Source: Candidatus Levybacteria bacterium RIFCSPHIGHO2_01_FULL_36_15
GTDB taxonomy: Bacteria; Patescibacteriota; Microgenomatia; Levybacterales; GWA1-39-11
Length of the DNA: 50,164 bases
Assembly (NCBI GenBank): GCA_001782015.1
Contig: MFNJ01000039.1
Location: 1 to 50,164, forward strand
Direction of reading: 5' to 3'
The notes under the pieces are model-generated. The model worked only from the letters and a program-made list of their open reading frames with translations, searched no databases and was not told the DNA's origin. Both the position numbers and the translations under genes were made by a program. Shown in pieces: positions 24,043 through 31,266 of the stretch. Within the stretch, counting starts at the first letter, position 1, and every line of letters begins with the position of its first letter.

Positions 24043-24456
24043 CTAATCCGTTTGTTGTTGTTCACCAGAGAGTATTCGTATTAGCTTAACAATCCCCCAA
24101 GCCAAAACAGCATAGACAATAATAGCAACCAGTGCTGATGGCTCAAGAATTGACCTCGTTTCTACTCCTTGGGCATATCCTCTACGGAATATTCCTTCAA
24201 AAGGAAGAATAAAGATTCCTGTTAACCCGTAGATTAAGCCTACAAAGGCGCTTGAGATACTCGCCCCCGTCAACTTAAGAACAAGACGAAAAGCTAAAAG
24301 TATTTCCAAGAGCCCAAAGAGGAAATAGACTAAATATTCAACCGTCTGAGAACTGGTTGCTGTACTTCTAACTGAAGTATTTTTGGTTGTAGTATTCACA
24401 ACTGGATTAATATTAGTTCCTTGTGTAGTTACTGTTTCTTTTGATATTTCTGCCAT
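24043..24456 (-). CDS. YggT-family membrane protein
   Basis: 137 residues. A polar Thr/Ser/Asn-rich N-terminus (about 38 residues) precedes two hairpins of membrane helices with YggT features: LVYFLFGLLEILLAFRLVLK, then FVGLIYGLTGIFILPFEGIF. GAGGTG seven bases before the ATG. It lies between the ribbon-helix-helix gene and glsB on the same strand. Confidence 0.8.
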   Translation of the reverse strand: MAEISKETVTTQGTNINPVVNTTTKNTSVRSTATSSQTVEYLVYFLFGLLEILLAFRLVLKLTGASISSAFVGLIYGLTGIFILPFEGIFRRGYAQGVETRSILEPSALVAIIVYAVLAWGIVKLIRILSGEQQQTD

Positions 24457-24526
24457 ATTTTTTCACCTCATTTTATTTTTTACGATTAATATAAATTTTC
24501 CCGTACCCGCTTTTGTTGATTAAAGT

Positions 24527-24712
24527 TTAAGGATCAAAATCTACTCTAATGTCAGCTTTCTTAATGACCGTTTCTTTAGGCAAATAGTTGATTAGGGCTT
24601 TTTCTACAAGATTAGTCAAACTTAGCCCCTCCACAATAGCTTGAGCTTTAGCATGTTTAGCTATAGCAGGATTAACAAAAAGAGTTAGCCGCTGTTTGTT
24701 ATTAGTTGTCAT
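24527..24712 (-). CDS. Ribbon-helix-helix (Arc/CopG-like) DNA-binding protein
   Basis: 61 residues. LTLFVNPAIAKHAKAQAIVE gives the strand and first helix, LSLTNLVEKALINYL the second. Such proteins dimerise and bind short palindromes; a perfect 20-bp palindrome lies in its promoter. No toxin gene follows; instead YggT and GlsB membrane proteins do, so it more likely regulates these than acts as an antitoxin. Confidence 0.85.
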   Translation of the reverse strand: MTTNNKQRLTLFVNPAIAKHAKAQAIVEGLSLTNLVEKALINYLPKETVIKKADIRVDFDP

Positions 24713-24778
24713 ACTTTATATACTACAACTAGTTGTAGTACTTGTCAAGTATTAATTAAAAGTGTATACTGCTTACAT
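24713..24778. promoter_or_regulatory. Compact divergent promoter with shared -35 core and 20-bp operator
   Basis: Plus strand: TTGTCA (24742-24747), 17 bases, TATACT (24765-24770), eight bases, ATG 24779. Minus strand: TTGACA (24748-24743), 17 bases, TAGTAT (24725-24720), seven bases, ATG 24712. The two -35 boxes occupy the same CTTGTCAAG core. The perfect palindrome TACTACAACTAGTTGTAGTA (24721-24740) fills the minus spacer and abuts the plus -35. Both mRNAs should be leaderless. Confidence 0.8.
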
Positions 24779-25036
24779 ATGCTTACACTAATCATATTTT
24801 TAATTATTGGTTCAATAATAGCCTATCTTGCAATAAGTAATTCAATGTTGGTAATGTTGCATTTTGGACCGTATGTATTTTCTGATATTCCCCTCTTTTA
24901 TATTATTATTGGTTCCCTTTTGATAGGACTCAGTTTATCTTATCTTTTCGCTCTTATCCGTTCAATTTCTACTGGCTTTACTATACGCGGGAAGGATAAA
25001 AAATCAAACAAACTAAAAGTGAAATTGTCGATTTGA
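24779..25036 (+). CDS. LapA-like membrane protein, C-terminal coiled coil lost by frameshift
   Basis: 85 residues with two membrane helices in the LapA pattern (LTLIIFLIIGSIIAYLAISN, then FYIIIGSLLIGLSLSYLFAL). After the six-A run 24998-25003 the frame ends early. With one more A it would continue as KQTKSEIVDLTKRIHQLELE and NERLKN, the coiled coil expected of this family, to a TGA at 25123-25125 that overlaps the next ATG. So the original gene spans 24779-25125 and is coupled to the NUDIX gene. Confidence 0.8.
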   Translation: MLTLIIFLIIGSIIAYLAISNSMLVMLHFGPYVFSDIPLFYIIIGSLLIGLSLSYLFALIRSISTGFTIRGKDKKSNKLKVKLSI

Positions 25037-25121
25037 CCAAACGAATTCACCAACTGGAGTTAGAAAACGAAAGACTAAAAAATAACTCAACGGTTATTGA
25101 ACCTCAAGATAAAAACGCGTT

Positions 25122-25598
25122 ATGAAATCATTTCTGGCAAAAGTATGGAAATTATTAAACTTGCCAAAAGATGTTCAGTTATTCTTTATGCGTTTTTTTC
25201 AAAATCAATTTTTAGTTGGGGTTACCGGGATTATTTTTAATGAAAAAAATGAAGTGTTACTTTTTAAACATACATATCGACAACATTCTTGGAGTCTACC
25301 AGGCGGTTATTTAAAATCTGGCGAACATCCCACTGAAGCACTTGAACGAGAAATAAAAGAAGAATCCAATCTTGTCGTTAGCGTTGATGAATCACTCAAG
25401 ACCCGCACCGATCGTACCAGTTCTCGGTTAGATATGTGTTATATCGGCGTATTTATTGGAGGCGAATTTACTCCGAGTCAAGAAGTATCTGAATGTGGTT
25501 TTTTTCCACAGGACAAAATGCCACTTCTTAGAAGTAATCAGGTTTTTTTAATAGACACAGCTCTTCGGCAAAAAAATCAAAAAGTAGATTGTAAATAA
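25122..25598 (+). CDS. NUDIX hydrolase
   Basis: 158 residues. The Nudix box is GGYLKSGEHPTEALEREIKE followed by ESNL; the catalytic REIKEE glutamates are present, and the usual Gly near the end of the box is Asn. A short N-terminal extension with hydrophobic residues (VQLFFMRFFQNQFLVGVTGI) precedes it. Substrate unknown: a nucleotide sugar, dNTP or cap-like pyrophosphate. Its start overlaps the ancestral stop of the LapA-like gene (ATGA). Confidence 0.92.
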   Translation: MKSFLAKVWKLLNLPKDVQLFFMRFFQNQFLVGVTGIIFNEKNEVLLFKHTYRQHSWSLPGGYLKSGEHPTEALEREIKEESNLVVSVDESLKTRTDRTSSRLDMCYIGVFIGGEFTPSQEVSECGFFPQDKMPLLRSNQVFLIDTALRQKNQKVDCK

Positions 25599-25601
25599 CT
25601 T

Positions 25602-25734
25602 GCTCGAGAATCGTAATTCTAATGTAACCCCGCAAATAGCTTCAATTACCAAGGCTTTCTCTGACTTTAAGATTGCTGTAAGTCCTGAGTGAAATCGAAG
25701 GATAGCCCAAATCAGAGAGGAAATTGAAAAAGTT
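25602..25734 (+). repeat. Array repeat copy with REP insertion
   Basis: Begins four bases after the NUDIX stop. Family frame: LLENRNSNVTPQIASITKAF, then SDFKIAVSPE, one stop (TGA from the REP word), NRRIAQIREEIEKV. The next minus-strand gene ends 46 bases beyond. Confidence 0.8.
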
Positions 25735-25780
25735 CGAACTTGTTATTGCTAACAAATGAGTCTTAGGAATTGCTCCAAAT

Positions 25781-26086
25781 CTAAATTAGACCGGAAAAAA
25801 GTAGAATTAAAACAACAGCGGTGATAGCTGCAAAGATTCCAACAGTTTTAACAAATAGATTAACCGCTTCTTTTTTCTTTCCCTCTATAAAAAGCTGAAG
25901 CGGTTGGTAAAAAAATAGGTATGCCATTACTGCAACAGAGAGAGTAAGCACAAATAAAACTGTGATTGGAGCGAAAAAAGTATCGGGCTTGTTCCTTAGA
26001 GGTTGAGTCACGAAGGTCATAACAGAAACAACAAGGATGATATAAGCTGAAGCGCTAAGGGCATTTATTAAAGGATTCTTGGACAT
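25781..26086 (-). CDS. Membrane protein (3 segments), hypothetical
   Basis: 101 residues with three hydrophobic helices, a basic loop EGKKKEAVNLFVK before the third and no recognised motif. A TATAAT box (26098-26093) ends six bases before the ATG at 26086, so the transcript is probably leaderless. Array repeats lie 46 and 15 bases from its ends. Confidence 0.65.
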   Translation of the reverse strand: MSKNPLINALSASAYIILVVSVMTFVTQPLRNKPDTFFAPITVLFVLTLSVAVMAYLFFYQPLQLFIEGKKKEAVNLFVKTVGIFAAITAVVLILLFSGLI

Positions 26087-26101
26087 ATATTGATTATACT
26101 A

Positions 26102-26219
26102 AATTGGCTCCCTGTTCCTAGTATCACACTGACCGATGCTTTATCACAAGTTATCCAGGCTTTTCAAAACCCTGTATGGGCTGAACAGGCAAGACAAAGA
26201 TTAAAACTGATTAAAATAA
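26102..26219 (+). repeat. Array repeat copy (variant 2, open frame)
   Basis: Reads NWLPVPSITLTDALSQVIQA, then FQNPVWAEQARQRLKLIKII. The frame stays open to the TAA at 26227-26229. It abuts the stop codon of the nuclease gene on the other strand. Confidence 0.75.
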
Positions 26220-27098
26220 TCAGGCAATAACTTTCCAATCTTCAACCATGTGTTTCACATCTTCGTCTTGCTGGGTATTTGAAGCAGAATGAATTTTAAA
26301 TGTGTTATCTGCAATAGAAATGGTTATGTTAAATTGTCTTTTTTGTTCATCAAATTGGATAATTTCTTTTTGAATATATTGATGAATATTTTGATACGGT
26401 ACAATTAGAACCTTCTTTTCTTTTTCCGTCTGAAGGACAAACATATAGTACATATTACCTCTTTGGTTATTAATAAATGAGCTTTTGGTAATAGGTACTG
26501 TTCTGGTATTTGTATTTTTAAATGAAACATTTTTGACTTGGAAATAGAATGTTTTATCGTTTTTTGTCGCTATTACATCTACTCCTGTATCAACCAACGC
26601 TAGGTTTGCATTGTAATCTTGGTAAAGTAATTCTGAAATTATATACATTTCTCCTGCTTTCCCTATATAGTTGAAATGGTCACCCATGTTATCTGAGTCT
26701 CCTGGTTTTTGTGTTCTTTTTGATTGAGTGGGTGGAGTCCCTCCTAAAGCAATAGCTCGTGCTTCAGGGAAACTTCCAAATCTAGTTTCATAAATTTTAT
26801 CTGAGAACTTACCTTCTCGTCTTAAATCTATTATTACTGGAGGTCTTCCAAGTTTCTTTTGAAGGTCCCGGATATGTTGAAGTAAATCCTCCTCAGTTGT
26901 GGACATTGCCTCTCCAAGACGACTTGGCTTAAGTCCTGCTGCTATGAGTGCTGGTTTAATTTTTCCACCAAAATTCAATATTACTTGGTAAATAAATCCA
27001 GCCTTTCTAATATCTTCCTGCTTTAAGGTGTCTGTTCCCAACTTCTTTGCTAATTCTTTAAGTTTGTCTATTACTTCCGGTTTAGTTAAATTGGCCAT
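26220..27098 (-). CDS. Nuclease with homing-endonuclease-associated repeats and PD-(D/E)XK domain
   Basis: 292 residues. Two N-terminal repeats of the HNHa/homing-associated type: VIDKLKELAKKLGTDTLKQE...FGGKIKPALIAAGLKP and LLQHIRDLQKKLGRPPVIID...YETRFGSFPEARAIALGG; these bind DNA in related endonucleases. The C-terminal half is a restriction-like fold: GKAGEMYIISELL (Glu), VDTGVDVIATKNDKTFYFQV with K next (D...QVK). The catalytic E, D and QxK triad looks complete. It lies next to tRNA-Asn and a GIY-YIG gene. Confidence 0.8.
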   Translation of the reverse strand: MANLTKPEVIDKLKELAKKLGTDTLKQEDIRKAGFIYQVILNFGGKIKPALIAAGLKPSRLGEAMSTTEEDLLQHIRDLQKKLGRPPVIIDLRREGKFSDKIYETRFGSFPEARAIALGGTPPTQSKRTQKPGDSDNMGDHFNYIGKAGEMYIISELLYQDYNANLALVDTGVDVIATKNDKTFYFQVKNVSFKNTNTRTVPITKSSFINNQRGNMYYMFVLQTEKEKKVLIVPYQNIHQYIQKEIIQFDEQKRQFNITISIADNTFKIHSASNTQQDEDVKHMVEDWKVIA

Positions 27099-27140
27099 AA
27101 TAATATAGGTAAATTAATTGGGTCGATTAAGAACTTTTTG

Positions 27141-27212
27141 CTCCGGCGATAGGACTCGAACCTATAACCTTGTCGTTAACAGCGACCTGCTCTACCATTG
27201 AGCTACACCGGA
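27141..27212 (-). tRNA. tRNA-Asn (anticodon GTT)
   Basis: Minus strand starting TCCGGTGTAGCTCAATGGTA. The 7-bp acceptor stem TCCGGTG pairs with CGCCGGA (one G-T pair), the D-arm is GCTCAATGGTAGAGC, the anticodon loop CTGTTAA has anticodon GTT, and the T-arm is TAGGTTCGAGTCCTA. The discriminator is G and CCA is not encoded. The 3' end of a GIY-YIG frame overlaps its first ten bases. Confidence 0.95.
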
Positions 27213-27213
27213 A
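27198..27213 (+). repeat. 16-bp direct repeat at tRNA-Asn 5' end (copy 1)
   Basis: TTGAGCTACACCGGAA, part of the tRNA acceptor stem and D-arm. The partner at 27525-27540 is 327 bases away in the same orientation. Could be a target-site or attachment duplication. Confidence 0.75.
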
Positions 27214-27469
27214 TGTTTACTTTATTAACTCTTTCTTTAATATAGCTTCTTCCAAAGCCAGTCTTTAATGATTTTTCTCTTTTTATTGCACTTTCTTTTG
27301 ATAAACAAGCTTCGTAATATATCAACTTTAAAGGTGCTCTATTTTTTGTTGCTTCAACTTCTCCATTATTATGTTTTTTAAATCTTTCCCTTAAGTCTTT
27401 TGTCCATCCTATATATAATTCTTTGTCCTTTAAACTTTGTAATACATATGTATAATAAAACTTTGGCAT
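27203..27469 (-). CDS. GIY-YIG nuclease domain protein inserted at tRNA-Asn
   Basis: 88 residues: YYTYVLQSLKDKELYIGWTK, then DLRERFKKHNN and a Glu in LSKESAIKREKSLKTGFG, a complete GIY-YIG core of the UPF0213 type. Its stop codon (27203-27205) lies inside tRNA-Asn. The 16 bases TTGAGCTACACCGGAA occur at the tRNA 5' end (27198-27213) and again at 27525-27540, upstream of the gene, so it sits between direct repeats like an inserted element. It differs clearly from the copy at 19194-19442. Confidence 0.9.
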   Translation of the reverse strand: MPKFYYTYVLQSLKDKELYIGWTKDLRERFKKHNNGEVEATKNRAPLKLIYYEACLSKESAIKREKSLKTGFGRSYIKERVNKVNIPV

Positions 27470-27480
27470 TAAGTAATTTT

Positions 27481-27540
27481 ACCACCCGCCTGCAAAAGCT
27501 GATGCTTTAGCATCTGCGGGCAGGTTGAGCTACACCGGAA
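27481..27540 (+). repeat. Hairpin element fused to the second 16-bp direct repeat
   Basis: A nested hairpin (CCTGC...GATGCTTTAGCATC...GCAGG, 27489-27524) is directly followed by TTGAGCTACACCGGAA (27525-27540), the duplicate of the tRNA 5' end. Beyond it GGAACGT...ACGTTCC forms another inverted repeat. There is no gene in 27541-27654. Confidence 0.65.
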
Positions 27541-27654
27541 CGTAAAATTTCACTTTGTAAATTAACGTTCCAGTCACGTATTGGTACTGGGATGGAATAT
27601 TAATTTGCGCTAATTATTTTATCATCTAAGATTGCTGAAATCCACACCAATTTT

Positions 27655-28830
27655 TTATTCGTCTCTGAGATACTCTCTAAGTTCGGGAGCCTCCGAGGAA
27701 TGGCGGAGTTTGAGCAATACATTATTTTCAATTTGCGCAACTCTTTGACGCGTTATTCCAAACTTTTTACCAACTTGCTCAAAGGATTTTGCTTCTCCAT
27801 CATCAAATCCAAATCTTGCTATTATTATTTTCCGCTGTCCAGGTTTGAGTGACGCAAGCAATGCCGCGATTTTTCCCCTTCTTTCCGTATTTATTACTGT
27901 CTCAAGCGGAGAAACAGCATTGGGGTCTGGTTGCAGACTTCCTAAATTATCATTGCTGTCCTCCTCGTCTGTTTCAAGAGATTGATCCAGTCTAACCGGT
28001 TCCTGGTAAAGAATTCTTTTTAGCTTCCCAATTTTTTCAGGCGGAAGTTCTGTTGTTTTTGAAAGCTCCTCAAGGGTTGCTTCTCTTCCCAGAAATATTA
28101 CCAACGCCTCTTCATTTCTCATAATCTTGCTGACATCTTTCAGTTTGTTTTTGGGTACTTTTATTGCCCTTGCTTGGGTGGCAAGCGCGTCACTAATAGC
28201 CTGCCTTATCCACCACATAGCATAGGTTGAAAACTTAAAACCTCTTGCGGGATCAAATCCATCTGCTGCTTTCATTAATCCCTGATTACCCTCTGCTATG
28301 AGGTCAGCAAAAGGAAGCCCTTTTCCTGTGTTTTGTTTGGCAACTGAAACAACCAGTCTAAGATTGGATTCTATTAATCTTCTCCTTGCTTTATCTGCTT
28401 CCCGTATCTTCCTATCACATTCTGCCAACTCTTTTGTTTTTTGATCTGGCGGCAGATTAGAGCTTGCGATCTGTTCTTTTAAATTACCCGCTCTATTTCC
28501 TTTTTCTTTTTGTGCTCCAAGAATTTGCTCATCTCCTCTGGTCAATAGAGGAAATCTTCTTATCTCCCTTAAGTATATTCCTACAGAATCTCCTAAGGCT
28601 TCATTTGAAGCGGGTGTGTTAGCTGGTTTTTCTGCGGACGCTTTTACCAAAGAATATTCTTTTTGAATTGCTTGAGCAGTTGCGGCTATAGGTTGATCTA
28701 AATCAGCAATTTCACAAGAGGAGACGATTCCATTTGAGGGCATGAACTCAGGAGCTTTTCTGCCATTATTTTTATTAATTTTACCTGGATTGCTTTGATG
28801 ATAAGATGCTTCTGCTTCAACAATTCTCAT
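27655..28830 (-). CDS. Sigma-70 family factor, divergent paralogue 3
   Basis: 391 residues. Region 1.2 is SVGIYLREIRRFPLLTRGDE; an inserted K/E-rich helical stretch (about residues 100-140) separates it from region 2 ([20 protein letters not shown]). Region 2.4 reads MWWIRQAISDALATQARAIK. Region 3.0 has NKLK where the housekeeping factor has HMVE. Region 4.2 reads EQVGKKFGITRQRVAQIENN, so E585 and R588 (E. coli numbering) are Q and A. Both -10 and -35 specificity should differ from RpoD. It follows two other sigma genes on the same strand. Confidence 0.92.
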   Translation of the reverse strand: MRIVEAEASYHQSNPGKINKNNGRKAPEFMPSNGIVSSCEIADLDQPIAATAQAIQKEYSLVKASAEKPANTPASNEALGDSVGIYLREIRRFPLLTRGDEQILGAQKEKGNRAGNLKEQIASSNLPPDQKTKELAECDRKIREADKARRRLIESNLRLVVSVAKQNTGKGLPFADLIAEGNQGLMKAADGFDPARGFKFSTYAMWWIRQAISDALATQARAIKVPKNKLKDVSKIMRNEEALVIFLGREATLEELSKTTELPPEKIGKLKRILYQEPVRLDQSLETDEEDSNDNLGSLQPDPNAVSPLETVINTERRGKIAALLASLKPGQRKIIIARFGFDDGEAKSFEQVGKKFGITRQRVAQIENNVLLKLRHSSEAPELREYLRDE

Positions 28831-28906
28831 TAAAGATATTATTCTAGTTTAAAAATGAAGTTTTTGCAATCAAAACCAAGCTGATCTGGTCAAACCAATA
28901 ATAAAC

Positions 28907-29899
28907 TTAAAGTAAGTTGCTTAGTTTTCTACATACTTCAGGCTTATTGAGCTTACGTATAGACGCTCGCTCGATTTGTCTGACTCTTTCTTTGCTTATG
29001 CCTTTTTTTCTTCCAACTTCCTCAAGTGGTAGTGTCTCTCCGCTGCTTAAGCCGTATCTTAAATCCAGGATTTCTTGATAGCGCTCAGGAAGAATCCTTA
29101 AAGCCTCCTGGACATTCTCACTTAATAACTTTTCTAAGGTTTCTTCTTCCGGATCAGCGGCTTCTTTGTCTTCAATAAAATCTCCTGCTTCACCGTCTTT
29201 ATCTTCTCCAACAGGTATATTGAGGCTCGATGGTTCTTGTGTATCCATTCTCATTAACATTTCAACTTCTTCGGTTTCAATTCCCATTTCTTTTGCCAAT
29301 TCTGCGTTTGATATTAGTCTGCCTTCTGCCTCCATTCTTGTTCTTTTTACTTTATTTATTCCATTTAATATGTTTCTTGGAAGCCTTATACTTCTTGCCT
29401 CATGTGTAATTGCTCTATTTATGCCTTGTATTATCCACCACATTGCATACGTTGAAAATTTCACTTCTCTTCTCCAGTCAAATCTGTCTGCTGCCTTTAC
29501 CACTCCTTCGTTTCCTGCTTGGATAAGATCAAGGATGTCCAGTCCCCTTCCTTGGTGCTTTTGCGCGGCCCAAACTACCAGTCTTAAATTTCTTTCAACC
29601 AGTTCTTCTCTTGCGCTTTTATCTCCTGCTTCAAGCCGTTTTGCAAGCTCAATCTCTTCATGCCCTGTTAAGAGTGGGCGTCGTCCTATTTCTGCTAGAT
29701 AAATTTTTAAATTATCATGAATGTCTGGTCCAAAGCTGTCAAAATCTATATCTTGCCTCCACTCTTTTTCTACAGGCTTAATCTCCTTTTCTTCAAATGC
29801 AAGAAGAGCTTGGTTATCAGGTTCTTCCGGTTCAACCTCTGTCCTAGTGCTAAAAGTTTCAGACCCCCATAATAGCGTTAACAGGTTTACTATGTCCAT
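28907..29899 (-). CDS. Sigma-70 family factor, divergent paralogue 2
   Basis: 330 residues. A short N-terminus lacking region 1.1 is followed by region 1.2 (DNLKIYLAEIGRRPLLTGHE), region 2 (LVERNLRLVVWAAQKHQGRG and the 2.4 helix MWWIIQGINRAITHEARSIR), region 3 with NILN in place of HMVE, and region 4.2 LEEVGRKKGISKERVRQIER. The -35-contacting residues are closer to RpoD than in paralogue 3, while region 2.4 differs (T440 position Asn). Probably an alternative primary-like (group 2) factor. Confidence 0.92.
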   Translation of the reverse strand: MDIVNLLTLLWGSETFSTRTEVEPEEPDNQALLAFEEKEIKPVEKEWRQDIDFDSFGPDIHDNLKIYLAEIGRRPLLTGHEEIELAKRLEAGDKSAREELVERNLRLVVWAAQKHQGRGLDILDLIQAGNEGVVKAADRFDWRREVKFSTYAMWWIIQGINRAITHEARSIRLPRNILNGINKVKRTRMEAEGRLISNAELAKEMGIETEEVEMLMRMDTQEPSSLNIPVGEDKDGEAGDFIEDKEAADPEEETLEKLLSENVQEALRILPERYQEILDLRYGLSSGETLPLEEVGRKKGISKERVRQIERASIRKLNKPEVCRKLSNLL

Positions 29900-29926
29900 T
29901 AGCGCATTCAGGCATTAACCGGATTA

Positions 29927-29947
29927 CCGGTTTTTTTCTTCTGAAGT
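29927..29947 (+). terminator. Intrinsic-terminator-like hairpin on the plus strand
   Basis: AACCGG-ATTA-CCGGTT followed by a run of T. It points along the plus strand, against the surrounding minus-strand sigma genes, so it would stop antisense transcription. Located between the starts of one sigma gene and the end of the next. Confidence 0.45.
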
Positions 29948-30083
29948 TTTTTTCAGGCAAATCAATTATTATGGCTTTTTCAGCTCTTGGCATACTACAG
30001 GATGGTATTTTAATACAAAATGCTTGTTGTTGTAAGCATATTGTAAAACTTCCTGAAGATTGAATTTTTAAAATGGAGATCTT

Positions 30084-31175
30084 TTATTCCAGATAATCCT
30101 TAAGTTTATTGCCGCGTGAAGGATGTCTGAGTTTTCTTAAGGCTTTGGCTTCAATCTGTCTTATTCTCTCGCGTGTTACGTTAAACATTTTACCCACTTC
30201 TTCAAGAGTTTTGGGCTTGCCGTCTCTTAAGCCGAACCTTTCTTCAAGCACCCTTCTTTCCCTATCTGAAAGCGTTGAAAGGACGCTTCCCAGCTGTTCT
30301 TTTAGGAGTCCCCGTGAGGCAGTATCAAAAAGTGTGGGAGCTGTAATATCATAAATAAAATCACCCAGGTAGCTGTCTTCCTCATCTCCAACCGGCGCGT
30401 CAAGGCTTGCCGGCTGCTGGGAGATTTTTATAATTTCCCGTGCCTTTTCAGGCTCAATTTCAATTATTTCCGCAATCTCCTCGGGAGTGGGTTGGCGGCC
30501 AAGCTCCTGCATGAGTTTTCTTTGAGCCCGCATGAATCTATTGATATTCTCAACCATATGAACGGGAATTCTTATGGTACGTGCTTGGTCTGCTATTGCG
30601 CGGGTTATAGCCTGCCTTATCCACCATGTAGCATAGGTTGAAAATTTAAACCCTTTTTTCCAGTCATATTTTTCAACAGCTCTTATTAATCCCTGGTTTC
30701 CTTCCTGAATCAGGTCCAAAAGTCCCATTCCACGGCCTACATATTTTTTGGCAATTGAAACCACAAGTCTTAAGTTGGATTCAACCAGTTTTGTTTTTGC
30801 GCTTTGGTCTCCTTTTTCCAGTCTTTTTGCAAGTTCCACTTCTTCGCTGAAGGTCAAAAGCGGTATTCTTCCTATTTCTTTCAGGTACATTCTTACGGGA
30901 TCAGTAACTGTTCCGCCCTGTATGATATTGAGCGCCTCAAGTTCCTTTTCAAGGTCCTCAATCGATTTTTGGAATTCCTTTTCTTCTTCAAGAGTATCAA
31001 AGATGTCGATTGATTTTTTAATGAGTTGGTCATAAAGGTAATCAAGCTCTTTAATATTTTCCTCAGGTTTGGGAAAAGCATTTAAAATCTCATCCTGAGA
31101 CACATACCCTCTCTTTTTTGCCATGGCAAGAAGGCTTACTATCTTTTCGTTGTGTACGGCTTTTACATTTGTCAT
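30084..31175 (-). CDS. rpoD: Housekeeping sigma factor RpoD/SigA
   Basis: 363 residues, the canonical member of the three. An N-terminal region 1.1-like part ([20 protein letters not shown]), region 1.2 [20 protein letters not shown], region 2 [20 protein letters not shown], region 2.4 [20 protein letters not shown] (Q437 and T440 equivalents present), region 3.0 [11 protein letters not shown] (H455 and E458 equivalents) and region 4.2 [20 protein letters not shown]. It lies downstream of dnaG on the same strand, the ancestral dnaG-rpoD order. Confidence 0.97.
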   Translation of the reverse strand: MTNVKAVHNEKIVSLLAMAKKRGYVSQDEILNAFPKPEENIKELDYLYDQLIKKSIDIFDTLEEEKEFQKSIEDLEKELEALNIIQGGTVTDPVRMYLKEIGRIPLLTFSEEVELAKRLEKGDQSAKTKLVESNLRLVVSIAKKYVGRGMGLLDLIQEGNQGLIRAVEKYDWKKGFKFSTYATWWIRQAITRAIADQARTIRIPVHMVENINRFMRAQRKLMQELGRQPTPEEIAEIIEIEPEKAREIIKISQQPASLDAPVGDEEDSYLGDFIYDITAPTLFDTASRGLLKEQLGSVLSTLSDRERRVLEERFGLRDGKPKTLEEVGKMFNVTRERIRQIEAKALRKLRHPSRGNKLKDYLE

Positions 31176-31266
31176 AGTCTTATAATTTTACCCTTTTTTG
31201 AGATGTGATTCAATAACGTAATTTAGGCATATAGTTTGTAAGATAAAATTTGCTTGAGCGTATTTA

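Noticed and set aside
10931-26229. CRISPR array
   Set aside because: The repeats are long, degenerate and separated by whole genes; there are no short equal spacers and no cas genes.
27525-27540. A second tRNA gene
   Set aside because: Only the first 16 bases of tRNA-Asn are repeated; the anticodon and T arms are missing and a hairpin takes their place.
29166-29702. Plus-strand frame of 178 codons
   Set aside because: Antisense to a clear sigma factor; Ser/Ile-rich shadow translation.
29927-29947. Terminator for the minus-strand sigma genes
   Set aside because: The T run is on the plus strand, so it cannot terminate minus-strand transcripts in the usual way.
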